A stretch of 64,000 nucleotides of DNA. Origin: Heligmosomoides polygyrus polygyrus. Taxonomy: Eukaryota > Nematoda > Chromadorea > Rhabditida > Heligmosomidae. Location of the stretch: the NCBI GenBank assembly GCA_947396885.1, contig OX377202.1:11346001-11410000 (forward strand), written 5' to 3'. How positions within the stretch are numbered: the stretch's first letter is position 1; every line of letters begins with the position of its first letter. The translations under genes and the position numbers were made by a program. Shown piece by piece: positions 55,990 through 64,000 of the stretch. The notes beneath the pieces are model-generated. The model did no database searches and had not been told where the DNA came from. It saw only the letters and a program-made list of their open reading frames with translations.

Positions 55990-56060
55990 GACCATTGCCT
56001 TGTAAACAGAAGGTTGGTAGTTCAATCCCGCATGGAGGTATCGTTTTGCGAGAGGGAATA
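55990..56060 (+). pseudogene. tRNA-Thr 3' half, truncated copy
   Basis: CCTTGTAAACAGAAGG keeps the TGT anticodon loop, and GGTAGTTCAATCCCGCATGG the T arm, but the 5' half is replaced by the end of the S1 SINE. The downstream flank (CGTTTTGCGAGAGGGA) matches that of the intact gene, so the pair arose by local duplication. Confidence 0.75.
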
Positions 56061-56127
56061 GCGCTTCGCCGCAGCCAGTGCTCTATCCCCTACGTTGACC
56101 AGCATGCGCAGTAACGGAGGTGAGCGC

Positions 56128-56199
56128 GCCTCCATAGCTCAGTGGCAGAGCGTCTGTCTTGTAAACAGAAGGTCTGTGGTTCGATCCCGCATGGAGGGA
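56128..56199 (+). tRNA. tRNA-Thr(TGT)
   Basis: The 72-nt sequence folds as a cloverleaf: D arm GCTC/GAGC, anticodon arm TCTGT-CTTGTAA-ACAGA with anticodon TGT (Thr), and T arm TGTGG-TTCGATC-CCGCA with one wobble. The acceptor stem GCCTCCA/TGGAGGG pairs at six of seven positions, with a G-G mismatch at 1-72. A box TAGCTCAGTGG and B box GGTTCGATCCC are intact. The 1-72 mismatch may weaken function, so a recent pseudogene is possible. Confidence 0.8.
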
Positions 56200-56599
56200 T
56201 CATTTTGCGAGAGGGATGTGCAATCAAAATGCGGTCAAACCCAACACAGTGTCAACAACAAAACTAACCAATGCGACGTCGCTCCCTTTCATAAGCCAAG
56301 TCTCTCTCCGGATCTCCAGTGTGCGACTCGAATTTCACTGTACGAGCCAATGCCATAGCGCCTAAAGTCAATGTATTAGCAGAACTATATATAGCAGAAA
56401 ATGGAGACAAAAACGACCTCGCACGAAGAGAATAAAATTCTACATCCTTCAGACACTCGCCGATACACTTACAACCGGAAAAAAACCCGTCGGAGTTGTC
56501 CGGGGTGCAGCGCCCACAGCCGCGGTTTTCACAACCACGGAACGCCCTTACTACAGGCTTTATACGTTGGAGCCAGGGATGAGGGACATTAACGACGCT

Positions 56600-57596
56600 A
56601 CGACGCTCTATCGATTTTTCTGCCCATCAGAGCCACCCCCCCCCCCCCCCCGACCCTATTTGCCCCGGAGAAGCATGCAAGCAAATATCACTAGATGTAG
56701 CGACTGATTAGCAGAGGGGTAGTCAACTCGGTCCCGCAACGATTTCCCTGAATTTCACTCCGAAACTACGGTGAGCAACTCAGACGGGTCTTTTTTCGGT
56801 TGTAAGTTCATCAAACACTCTTCAGACAACCTATCTACAGTGATGAAAACGATTAGAACAAGACAATGAGTTCAGAAGCGCAGATGTGAACGCAGACCAA
56901 CCCCCAACATCGCGGCAGCCAGGGGAAGAAACCACATCCTAACGCTTTTTCCAACAAAATGAAAGAGCTCGTCAAATTGCATGCGCCTGCAGAGCGGTTT
57001 GCCCGTGGAGCGCGGCAGCTATCGAGCTTTACGGAATACTACGCCAATTGTGAGGAACGTTTGCGCTGTGCGTAACGTATTCCATAAAAAGTGAGACGCT
57101 GGAGTTCCACGATAAGTCCGTCTGAAGAACTATGCACGATGTCAAATAAGATCTAAGCTCCAACTGTTGGTACGTGACGGTCTAATAAAGACTGCAATAC
57201 CGTTCAACACCCAACAGGGACCAGATTCATCGACGACTTTAGGAATAGGGGTAGCACTCCTTCTCTGCCAAGGAACGCAATCCACCAATTTCGCCACTAC
57301 CTATGCTATCGCATCGCTCCGCTTCGGAAGTATAAACGGTGCTTCATAATGCACAGTTACTATTAGACATGAACCAAAGTTTTATTCTTTATAAACATTC
57401 ATGCAAAATTAGGCATCTAAAAGTACAAATAGATGCATATAGAAAAATGGCAAGTTTATGGCAGTTTACGGCTCATAGCAGAGCGTTTATTACAACAATA
57501 GCTGTACAATAACCGGTCAAACAAGAGGATCAAGGATTACTGTATCCAAAACCAATCGGCTTTTCCAAAAGAGATCTTCGGCTTTGCAATATAGAA
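56600..57596. other. unassigned DNA with a poly-C tract and a MITE end
   Basis: A C run lies at 56636-56651. At 57290-57345, TATCGCATCGCTCCGCTTCG then GAAGTATAAACGG is a solo right end of the TATACTTC MITE family. No gene is supported. Confidence 0.4.
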
Positions 57597-57675
57597 GCTC
57601 GATTTAGCTTCTAGACCTGAGGAAAGGGCATAAGGCCCGAAACGTTGTCAATAAAGTATTGGTAAATCGAGCTTC
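57597..57675 (+). other. hammerhead-like fold, possible Penelope relic
   Basis: CTGAGGA (57617-57623) is followed by a small stem GGGC/GCCC with loop ATAAG, then GAAAC, then GTTGTC ending in a GTC triplet. GCTCGATTTA upstream (about 57598) is the exact complement of TAAATCGAGC downstream (57663-57672), giving a 10-bp outer stem. This order (CUGANGA, stem II, GAAA, cleavage triplet, closing stem I) is that of type I hammerhead ribozymes, known from Penelope-like elements. Two extra A residues before stem II and poor pairing next to the cleavage site argue against activity. Confidence 0.35.
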
Positions 57676-57814
57676 ACTATTACAAACCGAAGTTACTTCA
57701 GTGAAACAGCGATTCCACGGAATAGAGATCAAGATACATCAATGGTGTGGAATACCCCTACTCTGTGTTGAGAGCAATGTGAAGGACAAATGACAAAGTA
57801 CATCTGCGGCCAAT

Positions 57815-57860
57815 CCGCTTCAGGATGCGCCACGCATTCCACTTTTTCAGGATGTCGAGA
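57815..57860 (-). repeat. S1 SINE tail fragment
   Basis: AGGATGCGCCACGCATTCCA and the following CTTTTTCAGGATGTCG match the reversed S1 tail. Confidence 0.6.
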
Positions 57861-58185
57861 CTAGAACGAGACGAGAATGAAGAGGAATGATGAGAAGGTA
57901 CAAAGGGAAGAAACGTACTATGAAAACAGACGTGAAAGAAGAAATAGGAAAAGTAAGCGTTTGATAATTAGCGGACGTGAGCAGTCCAGCGCAGCTTAGC
58001 TATAACGTGGGTTTTCTTTCTATATAAGGATCTTTCTTCTATTTCACATCGTGTAATCCGCATTGGAATTTCAGCTCAGTTCCAAGCCGCATAAACCTTA
58101 GCACCTCTCGTTGTACGGAGTGTGTGAGACCTACTAGACGCGTGAGAATCGTCTAAGTTGGTATGTTCTCGTTCTGCGTACTATT

Positions 58186-58441
58186 CAGGCAAATTCTGGT
58201 TAGTATCCGACCATGAACTGGTTTGAAACCCGATGGTTAGTAACCGACCATGAAAGAGATTGGAACCGTCCATGAAAGGGATTGGAACAGAGGAGGCCAC
58301 GCCCCCGCGGCACGTATTACTATTGCGCAGCGAGGAGCGTGGCCACCTTTCGCTGCTCGGTTCCAAACCCTTTCATGGTCGGTTACTAACCATCGGGTTT
58401 CAAACCAGTTCATGGTTGGTTACTAACCGAAATTTGTCTGA
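58186..58441. mobile_element. 256-bp MITE with about 95-bp inverted ends
   Basis: CAGGCAAATTCTGGTTAGTA, GAACTGGTTTGAAACCCGAT and GGTTAGTAACCGACCATGAA are repeated inverted at the right end (TTCATGGTCGGTTACTAACC, ATCGGGTTTCAAACCAGTTC). The short centre contains a GCCACGCCCCCGC stretch. Non-coding. Confidence 0.8.
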
Positions 58442-58539
58442 GTAGGGAAAAGTGAGGAGCACACTAGATTTCACCTTCCGTTACATAACGTCTCGTTACC
58501 TAGGTCGTCCAGATTCACCAACGATTTACAGCAAATTAC

Positions 58540-59260
58540 TTTGATACTTTGATGGTCCTTTTGTCGGCGGGAGGTCTTCTCAGCGGGGACCACAACTCTT
58601 CCAGACCGCTCGATCTCTGGCTGCATCCAGTGAAGCAGACTCCGCTCTCTGAAAGATCTTGAGAATGAGTCTGCCCATCGCGTTGGCGGTCGTCCCAGTG
58701 GTCTCTTATGGTCTCTCGGGAGCCATTCTGTGACACGGAGACTCCATCTATCGTCCTTTCGTCGAAGCAGGTGTCAGGCCCAGCGATATTTGGACTTCTT
58801 CATGTACTGCAGCGGGTCTGCTAATTGCGACTTCTCCCGTAGCTCCGAGCTTCGTAGGCCTTCTTGCCATTGCTGACGAAGGCTTGCCCTTAGAAGACAT
58901 CTCTCCAGTGCACGATGCGTAGTTTGCATCGCTCTGGCGATTGTCTTGTTGTCGGGCCAGGTTTCCGTCGCGTAACGCATCGCAAGCAGTACAGAGGCGT
59001 TGAATATCGAGGCCCTGAGGCCGGGATCCTTGACCTGATCGGTGACTTCGCGAATCGAACTGAAGGCTGCCCCTCCTGCGGGCGATTTCAGGAGCGAGGT
59101 CGTTATCCATGTTCAGCTCTCTTCCCAGATAGACGTAGGAGTCGACCTGTTGTAGAGCGACTCCATTTAACCTTACGAGTCCCGTGTCACACCACTGGTT
59201 GACCATAAACTGCGTTTTGAACATATTCATGTCCAATCCAATCTTCCACAGCAAATTAAT
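58540..59260 (-). pseudogene. RTE-like LINE 3' fragment, separate lineage
   Basis: The minus strand begins KIGLDMNMFKTQFMVN, VALQQVDSYVYLGRELNMDN and DLAPEIARRR, then shifts frame into [52 protein letters not shown] and a W-rich RPPTRWADS region. The order equals the RTE C-terminal tail, but residues differ clearly from the DDQRDDR family, so this is another lineage. Reverse transcriptase absent. Confidence 0.78.
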
Positions 59261-59324
59261 AGAGAAAATTACAGCCGAAATCCCTGATAGCGCGGCTTAT
59301 CAAGCGATACGGTGAGCGATAAGC

Positions 59325-59505
59325 AGGTTATCTGAGTTTTCCACTGTGAATTTTCTGTTAAAGTTATGTAATTCGTTGACGAATCCGACTCCGGGATTCG
59401 TCAACGACTTACATAACTTCTCGTCTCGTTACCTAGGTCGTCCAGGACAGAAGACGTCCTGGACGACCTAGGTAACGAAACGTTACGTAACGAAGGCAGT
59501 TGTTT
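59325..59505. repeat. two adjacent palindromes
   Basis: GTTGACGAATCC pairs with GGATTCGTCAAC (59375-59405), and CGTTACCTAGGTCGTCCAGG pairs with CCTGGACGACCTAGGTAACG (59430-59485). The CTCGTTACCTAGGTCGTCCAG word also occurs at 58490-58512. Confidence 0.65.
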
Positions 59506-59751
59506 CTCATCACGATCGAGTTACTGACAGAAATAAATCAGAAATAAATGGGGCAAGAGAATTATAGGAATGCCGGCCCGTCGTGATGTGGGATGAACGC
59601 AGGAGGATAAGTAAGGTTAGAAGCTCAGCTCCAAGTATTTGACTCTAAAACATGCTCAATAATTCTACTCACTTTTTTTAAGTCTCAATTGGTTGCTGCT
59701 GAGGTTGTAAGCCCTCATAAGCTTTGTTGTTTTATTGCGATCAAAACTCTA

Positions 59752-59825
59752 GCCTCAGGCGGGACTCGAACCCGCACCACCTGCTGATCGGTCAGGAAAG
59801 CTCTACACCATTACGCCACCGGCGC
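59752..59825 (-). repeat. tRNA-like repeat, uninterrupted copy
   Basis: On the minus strand GCGCCGGTGGCGTAATGG leads into an anticodon-like arm CCTGA-CCGATCA-GCAGG and a perfect T arm GCGGG-TTCGAGT-CCCGC. The loop lacks U33 and the acceptor stem has two mismatches. Flanks (59690-59960) are repeated inverted at 60035-60450, so this is a repeat family with a tRNA-like core rather than a normal tRNA gene. Confidence 0.6.
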
Positions 59826-60166
59826 TGTTTCATCGAAACTAATATCCACACTTCGTGGGACCCATCAGCACTCACCCGTATATCGGGATGAGCCCTCCGC
59901 TCATTTCAGCATGGAGCCAATTAAGCTGATGGCCTTGATAGAAATCATTCAATTCACTTCCTCTTTCACCAATAAAACATCGTTATGAGAGCTTACATCC
60001 TGAAAACCAGTCACTCGGGGTGAGGCTTAAAGAAAGCGAATTGAATCATTTCTATCAAAACCATCAGCTTAACTGGTTCCATGCTGCTATCAGTGGCCGA
60101 CTCATACCGATATACGAGTGAGTGTTGATAGGTCCCACGAGGTGTGGATGTTGCGCCCGATCAAAC

Positions 60167-60404
60167 GGCACCGGTGGTGCAATGGCGTGGAGCACTCCTA
60201 CGGGCCTGTTCACACTTCGCGACAAATACGACTCGTCGGCCGTGCAAAACATGCATATCGATTAAAACCGATCGCGTGCCGCCAAAAAGTGTTCATACTC
60301 CAGCGCCGGCGCTGTCGCTCCAGTCGCTCTTGTCGCTGCTGTCGCGAAGTATGAACAGGCCCTAGCCGGTTAGCAGGTGGTGCTGGTTCGAATCCCGCCT
60401 GGCA
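60167..60404 (+). repeat. tRNA-like repeat interrupted by a 162-bp MITE
   Basis: GGCACCGGTGGTGCAATGGC (left) and GGTTCGAATCCCGCCTGGC (right) are the two halves of the core seen at 59752. The MITE at 60201-60362 separates them and duplicates TA (60199-60200, 60363-60364). Confidence 0.7.
60201..60362. mobile_element. 162-bp MITE, TA target duplication
   Basis: Ends CGGGCCTGTTCACACTTCGC and GCGAAGTATGAACAGGCCC are inverted. The adjacent copy at 59752 shows the unoccupied site, so borders are exact. It is one of the GGCC...ACTTC...GAAGT...GGCC family found across the window. Confidence 0.8.
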
Positions 60405-60743
60405 TTAGAGTTTTGGTCGCAACAAAACATCGTTCAACGAGCTTGCTTAGAAATAGGCAGTGTTACTTTTTAAGTAGTTAGGAAAAACGAAGCGAGCCAT
60501 AACACGATCAACTACTTCTTCGTCAGCAGGTGAGATGAGATCGTCGGACCTAACAAGGATTCATGGGTTCATGGATGAGGTCGTCTACCACGAGACTTCG
60601 CTTTTCACCATCACATCAATTGCAGACACCGGCAAATTGTCATCTCGCCTTCGAGGCTCATCGAATTTCGCTGCAGAGGCTGAAATGGTAGCGTTAAAAA
60701 AGTGATGTGACTACCAAGAAACAGCTGCTAGTTAGCCACTCAC

Positions 60744-61327
60744 GAAATGCGATGGTCTTCCGAGAACTGGTGAGTTTCGTACGAAGCAATTCCTTTTCCA
60801 TGTCCGCATTCTGCAACTGTCTCTCAAGCACTAGAGCTCGGTTCCTCTCGATAGCAATTTCAAGTTCAATTTTTTCACTAATCTTCCGCAAATTGGTGAG
60901 TTTCGCACGAAGCAAATCCTGCTCCATGCTCGCATTCTGAAGTTGTCTTTCCAGTATCAGAGATCGCTTCTGTTCATTCTCCATTTCGAGTTCAGCTTTT
61001 TCACTAATTTTCTGAACACTGATGAGCTTCGTACGAAGCAATTCCTGCTCCATGTTCGCATTCTGCATCTGTCTCTCCAGTATAAGAGCTCGCTTCTTCT
61101 CGTTAGTCATCTCGAGATCAATCTTCTCGCCAACTTTTTGATCCATCCCTATCTCGAGCACGTCGGCAGGTCGAGGATCTCTGGAAATAGCACGTGCAAG
61201 ACCATTTCCGATGAACCTCCACAAATATGGTGACTAACTCGGATGAAGTGCTGGGAACACCGTGAGACTTTCTAGTAATCTTCGGCGGTACTTCTTTGAG
61301 TTCCTTGTTATGCACACGTTTTCTTTT
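60744..61327 (-). CDS. coiled-coil exon with three 42-residue repeats, partial
   Basis: Acceptor GTGTTTCAG precedes 61327 and donor GTGAGT follows 60744. The first part reads KRKRVHNKELKEVPPKITRK, a basic, nuclear-signal-like stretch. The main part, in the +1 frame, has three repeats of exactly 126 bp: KRALILERQMQNANMEQELL, KRSLILERQLQNASMEQDLL and NRALVLERQLQNADMEKELL, each followed by RTKL or RAKL and an ISEK-type turn. Heptad spacing predicts a long coiled coil. The frame change can be explained by a 58-nt intron (GTACCG...GAGTTAG) or by an indel. The family is unknown. It may join the exons at 63430-63736, whose last donor is in matching phase. Confidence 0.5.
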
Positions 61328-61591
61328 CTGAAACACGAAAAATAAGAATATCTGGTGGAGCGCCATCTGATCCGTGCTACTTTTGCGGCAGTCACAGCAT
61401 AAACGAGCAGTTTTCGCTATCAACTGAACAACAACCCCTTCTTTCAAACACCGTCACGCATTTCCCTAAATTGGAAGTTACAGAGTCGATAGTACCACCT
61501 CTTCTTCAGAATAAGGGCGTAGAGACATCGTCCAGAAAACGGACACAGATGAGTCTCTACCTCAATGATAAGAACAGAGGACAGCGTTACT

Positions 61592-61858
61592 CAGTTACTT
61601 CTAGGATGCGCCACGCATTCTACTTCTACGAGATATCGTGGAGGCGATTTGAATGCGTATTTAGCCATACAATGACTTTCGGTGTCCAACCGTTGAAAAA
61701 GTTTGCGTTCTATTCTTCTCAGACAAGTCTGGTACAAATTCATTCGATCCCGAAGGAATGGAAGGTTTGCTTGGGCTGGGCGACAAACTGGAACCAAGAA
61801 ACTGGTATCGGATGCACGCCACATCCAGCGTTTTCTCCGACTGCGCCACCACTCGCCT
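61592..61858 (-). mobile_element. S1-variant SINE, minus copy of a head-to-head pair
   Basis: GGATGCGCCACGCATTCTAC at the left and a head complement near 61840 (CCGACTGCGCCACCACTCGC). The B-box region reads CAAACTGGAACC reversed, so it is diverged. Confidence 0.72.
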
Positions 61859-62095
61859 TAACCAGGTTCTGGCTCAAATTTTCCGCCCAGGCCATCCAAG
61901 CCTTCCATCCCTTCGGGATCGCTGAATTGGCACCACATTCGTCTGGGAAGAATAAAATACCGATTAATTCAACGGCTGGCCACCGCAAGTCATAGTCTGG
62001 GCCAAATGCACATTCAAATCGCCTTCGCGACATCCCGTAGAAGTAGAATGCATGGCGCATCCCAAAAGAGAATGAGTAATGCCGTCCTTTATCCG
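61859..62095 (+). mobile_element. S1-variant SINE, plus copy of a head-to-head pair
   Basis: The copy starts within the head (CCAGGTTCTGGCTCAAATTT), contains GAATTGGCACCACATTCGTC and GTAGAAGTAGAATGCATGGC, and ends AATGCCGTCCTTTATCC. With the preceding copy it forms a 500-bp imperfect inverted repeat. Confidence 0.72.
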
Positions 62096-62099
62096 TAAC

Positions 62100-62585
62100 T
62101 TACCGCATCACGATCTGATGAAGAATCGTTGTGGGACGGCTCGCGCTTTTCTTTCTTCACTTCTGAGCTCTCTCCACGTGACTTTTCTCTTTCGCAGCAT
62201 TCCATCACAATCGATACATGCGCAGGAATACAGGACACCTTCGGATCTACTCCGTGTCGCTAAATGAGAAGCAATTATTTAACGAGAGCTCAGATGATGA
62301 ACCTACTGTATGTAAAAAAGTACACAAAAATATGCCTGAAAGACGACCGGAAACATTTGCATTTTGGGCCCATCTAGGATACGCTCTATCACATCCCAGG
62401 TGGATCATTGAAATTCTCTTCACCCACCCCACTGGGATAGCGCCAAATTGATCCGGGGTATGTAACAAACCTGTGTGAACTAGTAAGACTTGTCGAACGT
62501 GTGATGGGTACATGTAGATCATGTCAAGGTTACTCTCATGTGCAATTGATGAAAATGGACGAAATTTAGGTGAAGATGGCCGTGT
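62100..62585. other. unassigned DNA
   Basis: Likely intron if the exons on either side belong to one minus-strand gene. No feature is supported. Confidence 0.3.
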
Positions 62586-62589
62586 TCGA

Positions 62590-62940
62590 CATTCGAGTGA
62601 AAGGATTCGATCGAACGACCAATATCGATCGATACTATCGATTTTCGGCAGGAGTTATCAGTTTCAGCCCTGATTTGTTGAGTTTGGTTGGGAGACACGG
62701 GATTAATTGAAGAGCTGATTGAAGAGCTTCACAGCAGGTGGAAGTATCTGGGACACCAATATCGATCGATAGCATCGATTTCTCGATCGCCGATCTCGGT
62801 GGCCATCTCGATTTGACCGATCGCGGTGGGAGTAGATTAGGATTGCCGATGAATGAACTTCACAGCAAGTGGTAGTATTCGATTGGGAGACCATTATCGA
62901 TCGACAGTATCGATCTTTCGATCGCAAGTTATAGGTTTTC
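62590..62940. repeat. three dispersed units with the ATCGATCGATA satellite core
   Basis: AATATCGATCGATACTATCG at 62620, AATATCGATCGATAGCATCG at 62759 and ATTATCGATCGACAGTATCG at 62893 share the core of the 108-bp satellite at 24.7 kb. Units are about 135 bp apart and share AGCTTCACAGCA..TGG blocks. They are too diverged for a recent array. Confidence 0.65.
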
Positions 62941-63135
62941 GCCCACATTTTAACCGTTGGGTGGAAGACACTCGACCGTCTCTTCAAAGAAATTACTGTC
63001 GCTCGCAGCAATTACTCCACTATGATGGCATTCAGAGAGTATTTACCGTATGTTTATAGTATGGACTGACTGAACAACATTGATCGACTTCACCAGTTCT
63101 TCTGTAGATTAGACTCCTTCGGAGTGGAAGTCCAG

Positions 63136-63269
63136 GGGCCAGATTCATCAACCGCTTACCGCTCACTAACGGTGAAAATACCGCCAACCCCTGACATGAC
63201 ATTCATTAGCATCCGGTTTGGCTGTATTCTCACCGTTAGAGGGCGGTAAGCGGTTGATGAATCTGGCCC
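63136..63269. mobile_element. 134-bp palindromic MITE
   Basis: GGGCCAGATTCATCAACCGC and TTACCGCTCACTAACGGTGA pair with TCACCGTTAGAGGGCGGTAA and GCGGTTGATGAATCTGGCCC. The loop is about 50 nt. Confidence 0.8.
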
Positions 63270-63429
63270 GAGGATGTAAACTCCAGAGTGGAGTCCCCCC
63301 TCCCCCCGCCCACTAGAATGTGTCTCAGTTTTTCTTCTTTCATTGTAGTCGAAAGGTTAATAAACCGTCGTGAATTGCCGCAGTGAACTTAGAATAAAAT
63401 CAACTTTAAGACATCTCCTCAGCACTCAC

Positions 63430-63736
63430 CTTCTTCGCTATAAACCGCTTCGCAGTCTCAATTACTTTAAATATTTCGTGGTCAAGCTGGCAGATGGTGC
63501 GTCTAGCGTATCCCTGTGCCACCAGGCGATCCGCCAGAACCTCAAGCAACAATTTCTTTTCCTGAAACAATAAGATTATGATTTTCCTCAGGTTATCAAA
63601 AATCGGCCTCACCCTACCTTAAGTGCTTGTGCTCGATAGGGTCCAACCGCTGCTGATCGGAATACGTTGTACTTCTGTACGTAGAATTGACTTATCTCGC
63701 ACAGCTCAGTTGCACTCAGCAGAGATTTCCCCTTCT
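63430..63736 (-). CDS. two exons of an unidentified protein
   Basis: Exon 1 (about 63619-63736) follows acceptor TGATTTCCAG and reads KGKSLLSATELCEISQFYVQ, KYNVFRSAAVGPYRAQALK before donor GTAGGG. Exon 2 (63430-63561) follows TTGTTTCAG and reads EKKLLLEVLADRLVAQGYAR, RTICQLDHEIFKVIETAKRF, IAKK before donor GTGAGT. Phases agree (0/0) and the protein looks soluble and helical. No further upstream exon could be joined in frame within the window. I do not recognise the family. The next acceptor in matching phase leftward is that of the coiled-coil exon. Confidence 0.6.
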
Positions 63737-63951
63737 GGAAATCAGAAAGTCTGTGAAGATATCAGCTCTCATTGCCACGCACCTTCGCTTTGTTTCATAA
63801 AATGGGACACAAGTAGGCATAATCCTTGGCACAGAAAGAACATGCCATTAACTCAAAATATCATTTTTCGACGCTATCGCAGTAAGGTGGGGCCATAAGA
63901 TAATGGACAAGTTTACTGTCACGTGGCGTCAATGAAGATCAAATGAAGAGA

Positions 63952-64000
63952 AGGCCCGTTTATAGTTCCGACGCCGAGCGACTCGAAGCCTTGTATGATG
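63952..64000. mobile_element. left end of a TATACTTC-family MITE, cut by window edge
   Basis: GGCCCGTTTATAGTTCCGAC and GCCGAGCGACTCGAAGCC match the left ends at 53822 and 40546. The element continues beyond the window. Confidence 0.65.

Noticed and set aside
1..64000. CRISPR array, phage, bacterial operon or toxin system
   Set aside because: No evenly spaced short repeats with unique spacers, no bacterial gene clusters or ribosome-binding sites, and introns are present throughout.

Overview
The window looks like nuclear DNA of a nematode, most likely a Rhabditina/clade V worm of the strongylid or hookworm type. It is not bacterial: long reading frames are rare, the real genes are small exons joined by introns with nematode-style acceptors (TTTCAG) and GTAAGT/GTGAGT donors, and at least two first exons follow a possible spliced-leader acceptor. 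Most of the sequence is repeats of a kind I associate with such genomes: an RTE retrotransposon lineage with its tRNA-like-headed SINEs, CR1-like LINEs, a Penelope-like GIY-YIG relic, several mariner lineages and many GC-rich inverted-repeat MITEs. The species call is inference.

The one gene identified with confidence is translation initiation factor eIF3 subunit L, on the minus strand from 53535 down to 41981. Thirteen exons can be phased and cover all but the extreme N- and C-termini. Its introns hold a 5'-truncated RTE copy, three mariner elements, two foldback elements and a TTAA-flanked piggyBac-like element. Other gene pieces are a minus-strand secreted-peptide start (10271-10542), exons of an unidentified minus-strand gene (63430-63736) perhaps joined to a coiled-coil exon with three 42-residue repeats (60744-61327), and a tRNA-Thr(TGT) gene (56128-56199) beside a broken copy.

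Layout: 0-2.8 kb, unassigned DNA and a Penelope-like endonuclease relic. 2.8-5.75 kb, two nested inverted-repeat elements, the inner one carrying a nearly open 199-codon frame. 6.3-12.2 kb, two deleted mariners with G/C-tract ends, a tRNA-like repeat, a CR1 3' end and the secreted-peptide gene start. 12.3-20.8 kb, RTE and CR1 copies, one nested in the other. 21-36 kb, SINEs, MITEs, a 108-bp satellite and decayed LINEs. 36-42 kb, foldback and GC-rich MITE clusters. 42-53.5 kb, the eIF3L gene. 53.8-64 kb, MITEs with an internal 175-bp tandem array, tRNA-Thr, tRNA-like repeats, another RTE lineage and the last gene pieces.

The most informative part is the layered insertion history. At 49.56-52.54 kb a mariner sits in a mariner that sits in a foldback element that sits in an eIF3L intron, and each junction can be read to the base. 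At 42.2 kb (TTAA) and 60.2 kb (TA) a neighbouring paralogous sequence serves as an empty-site control.
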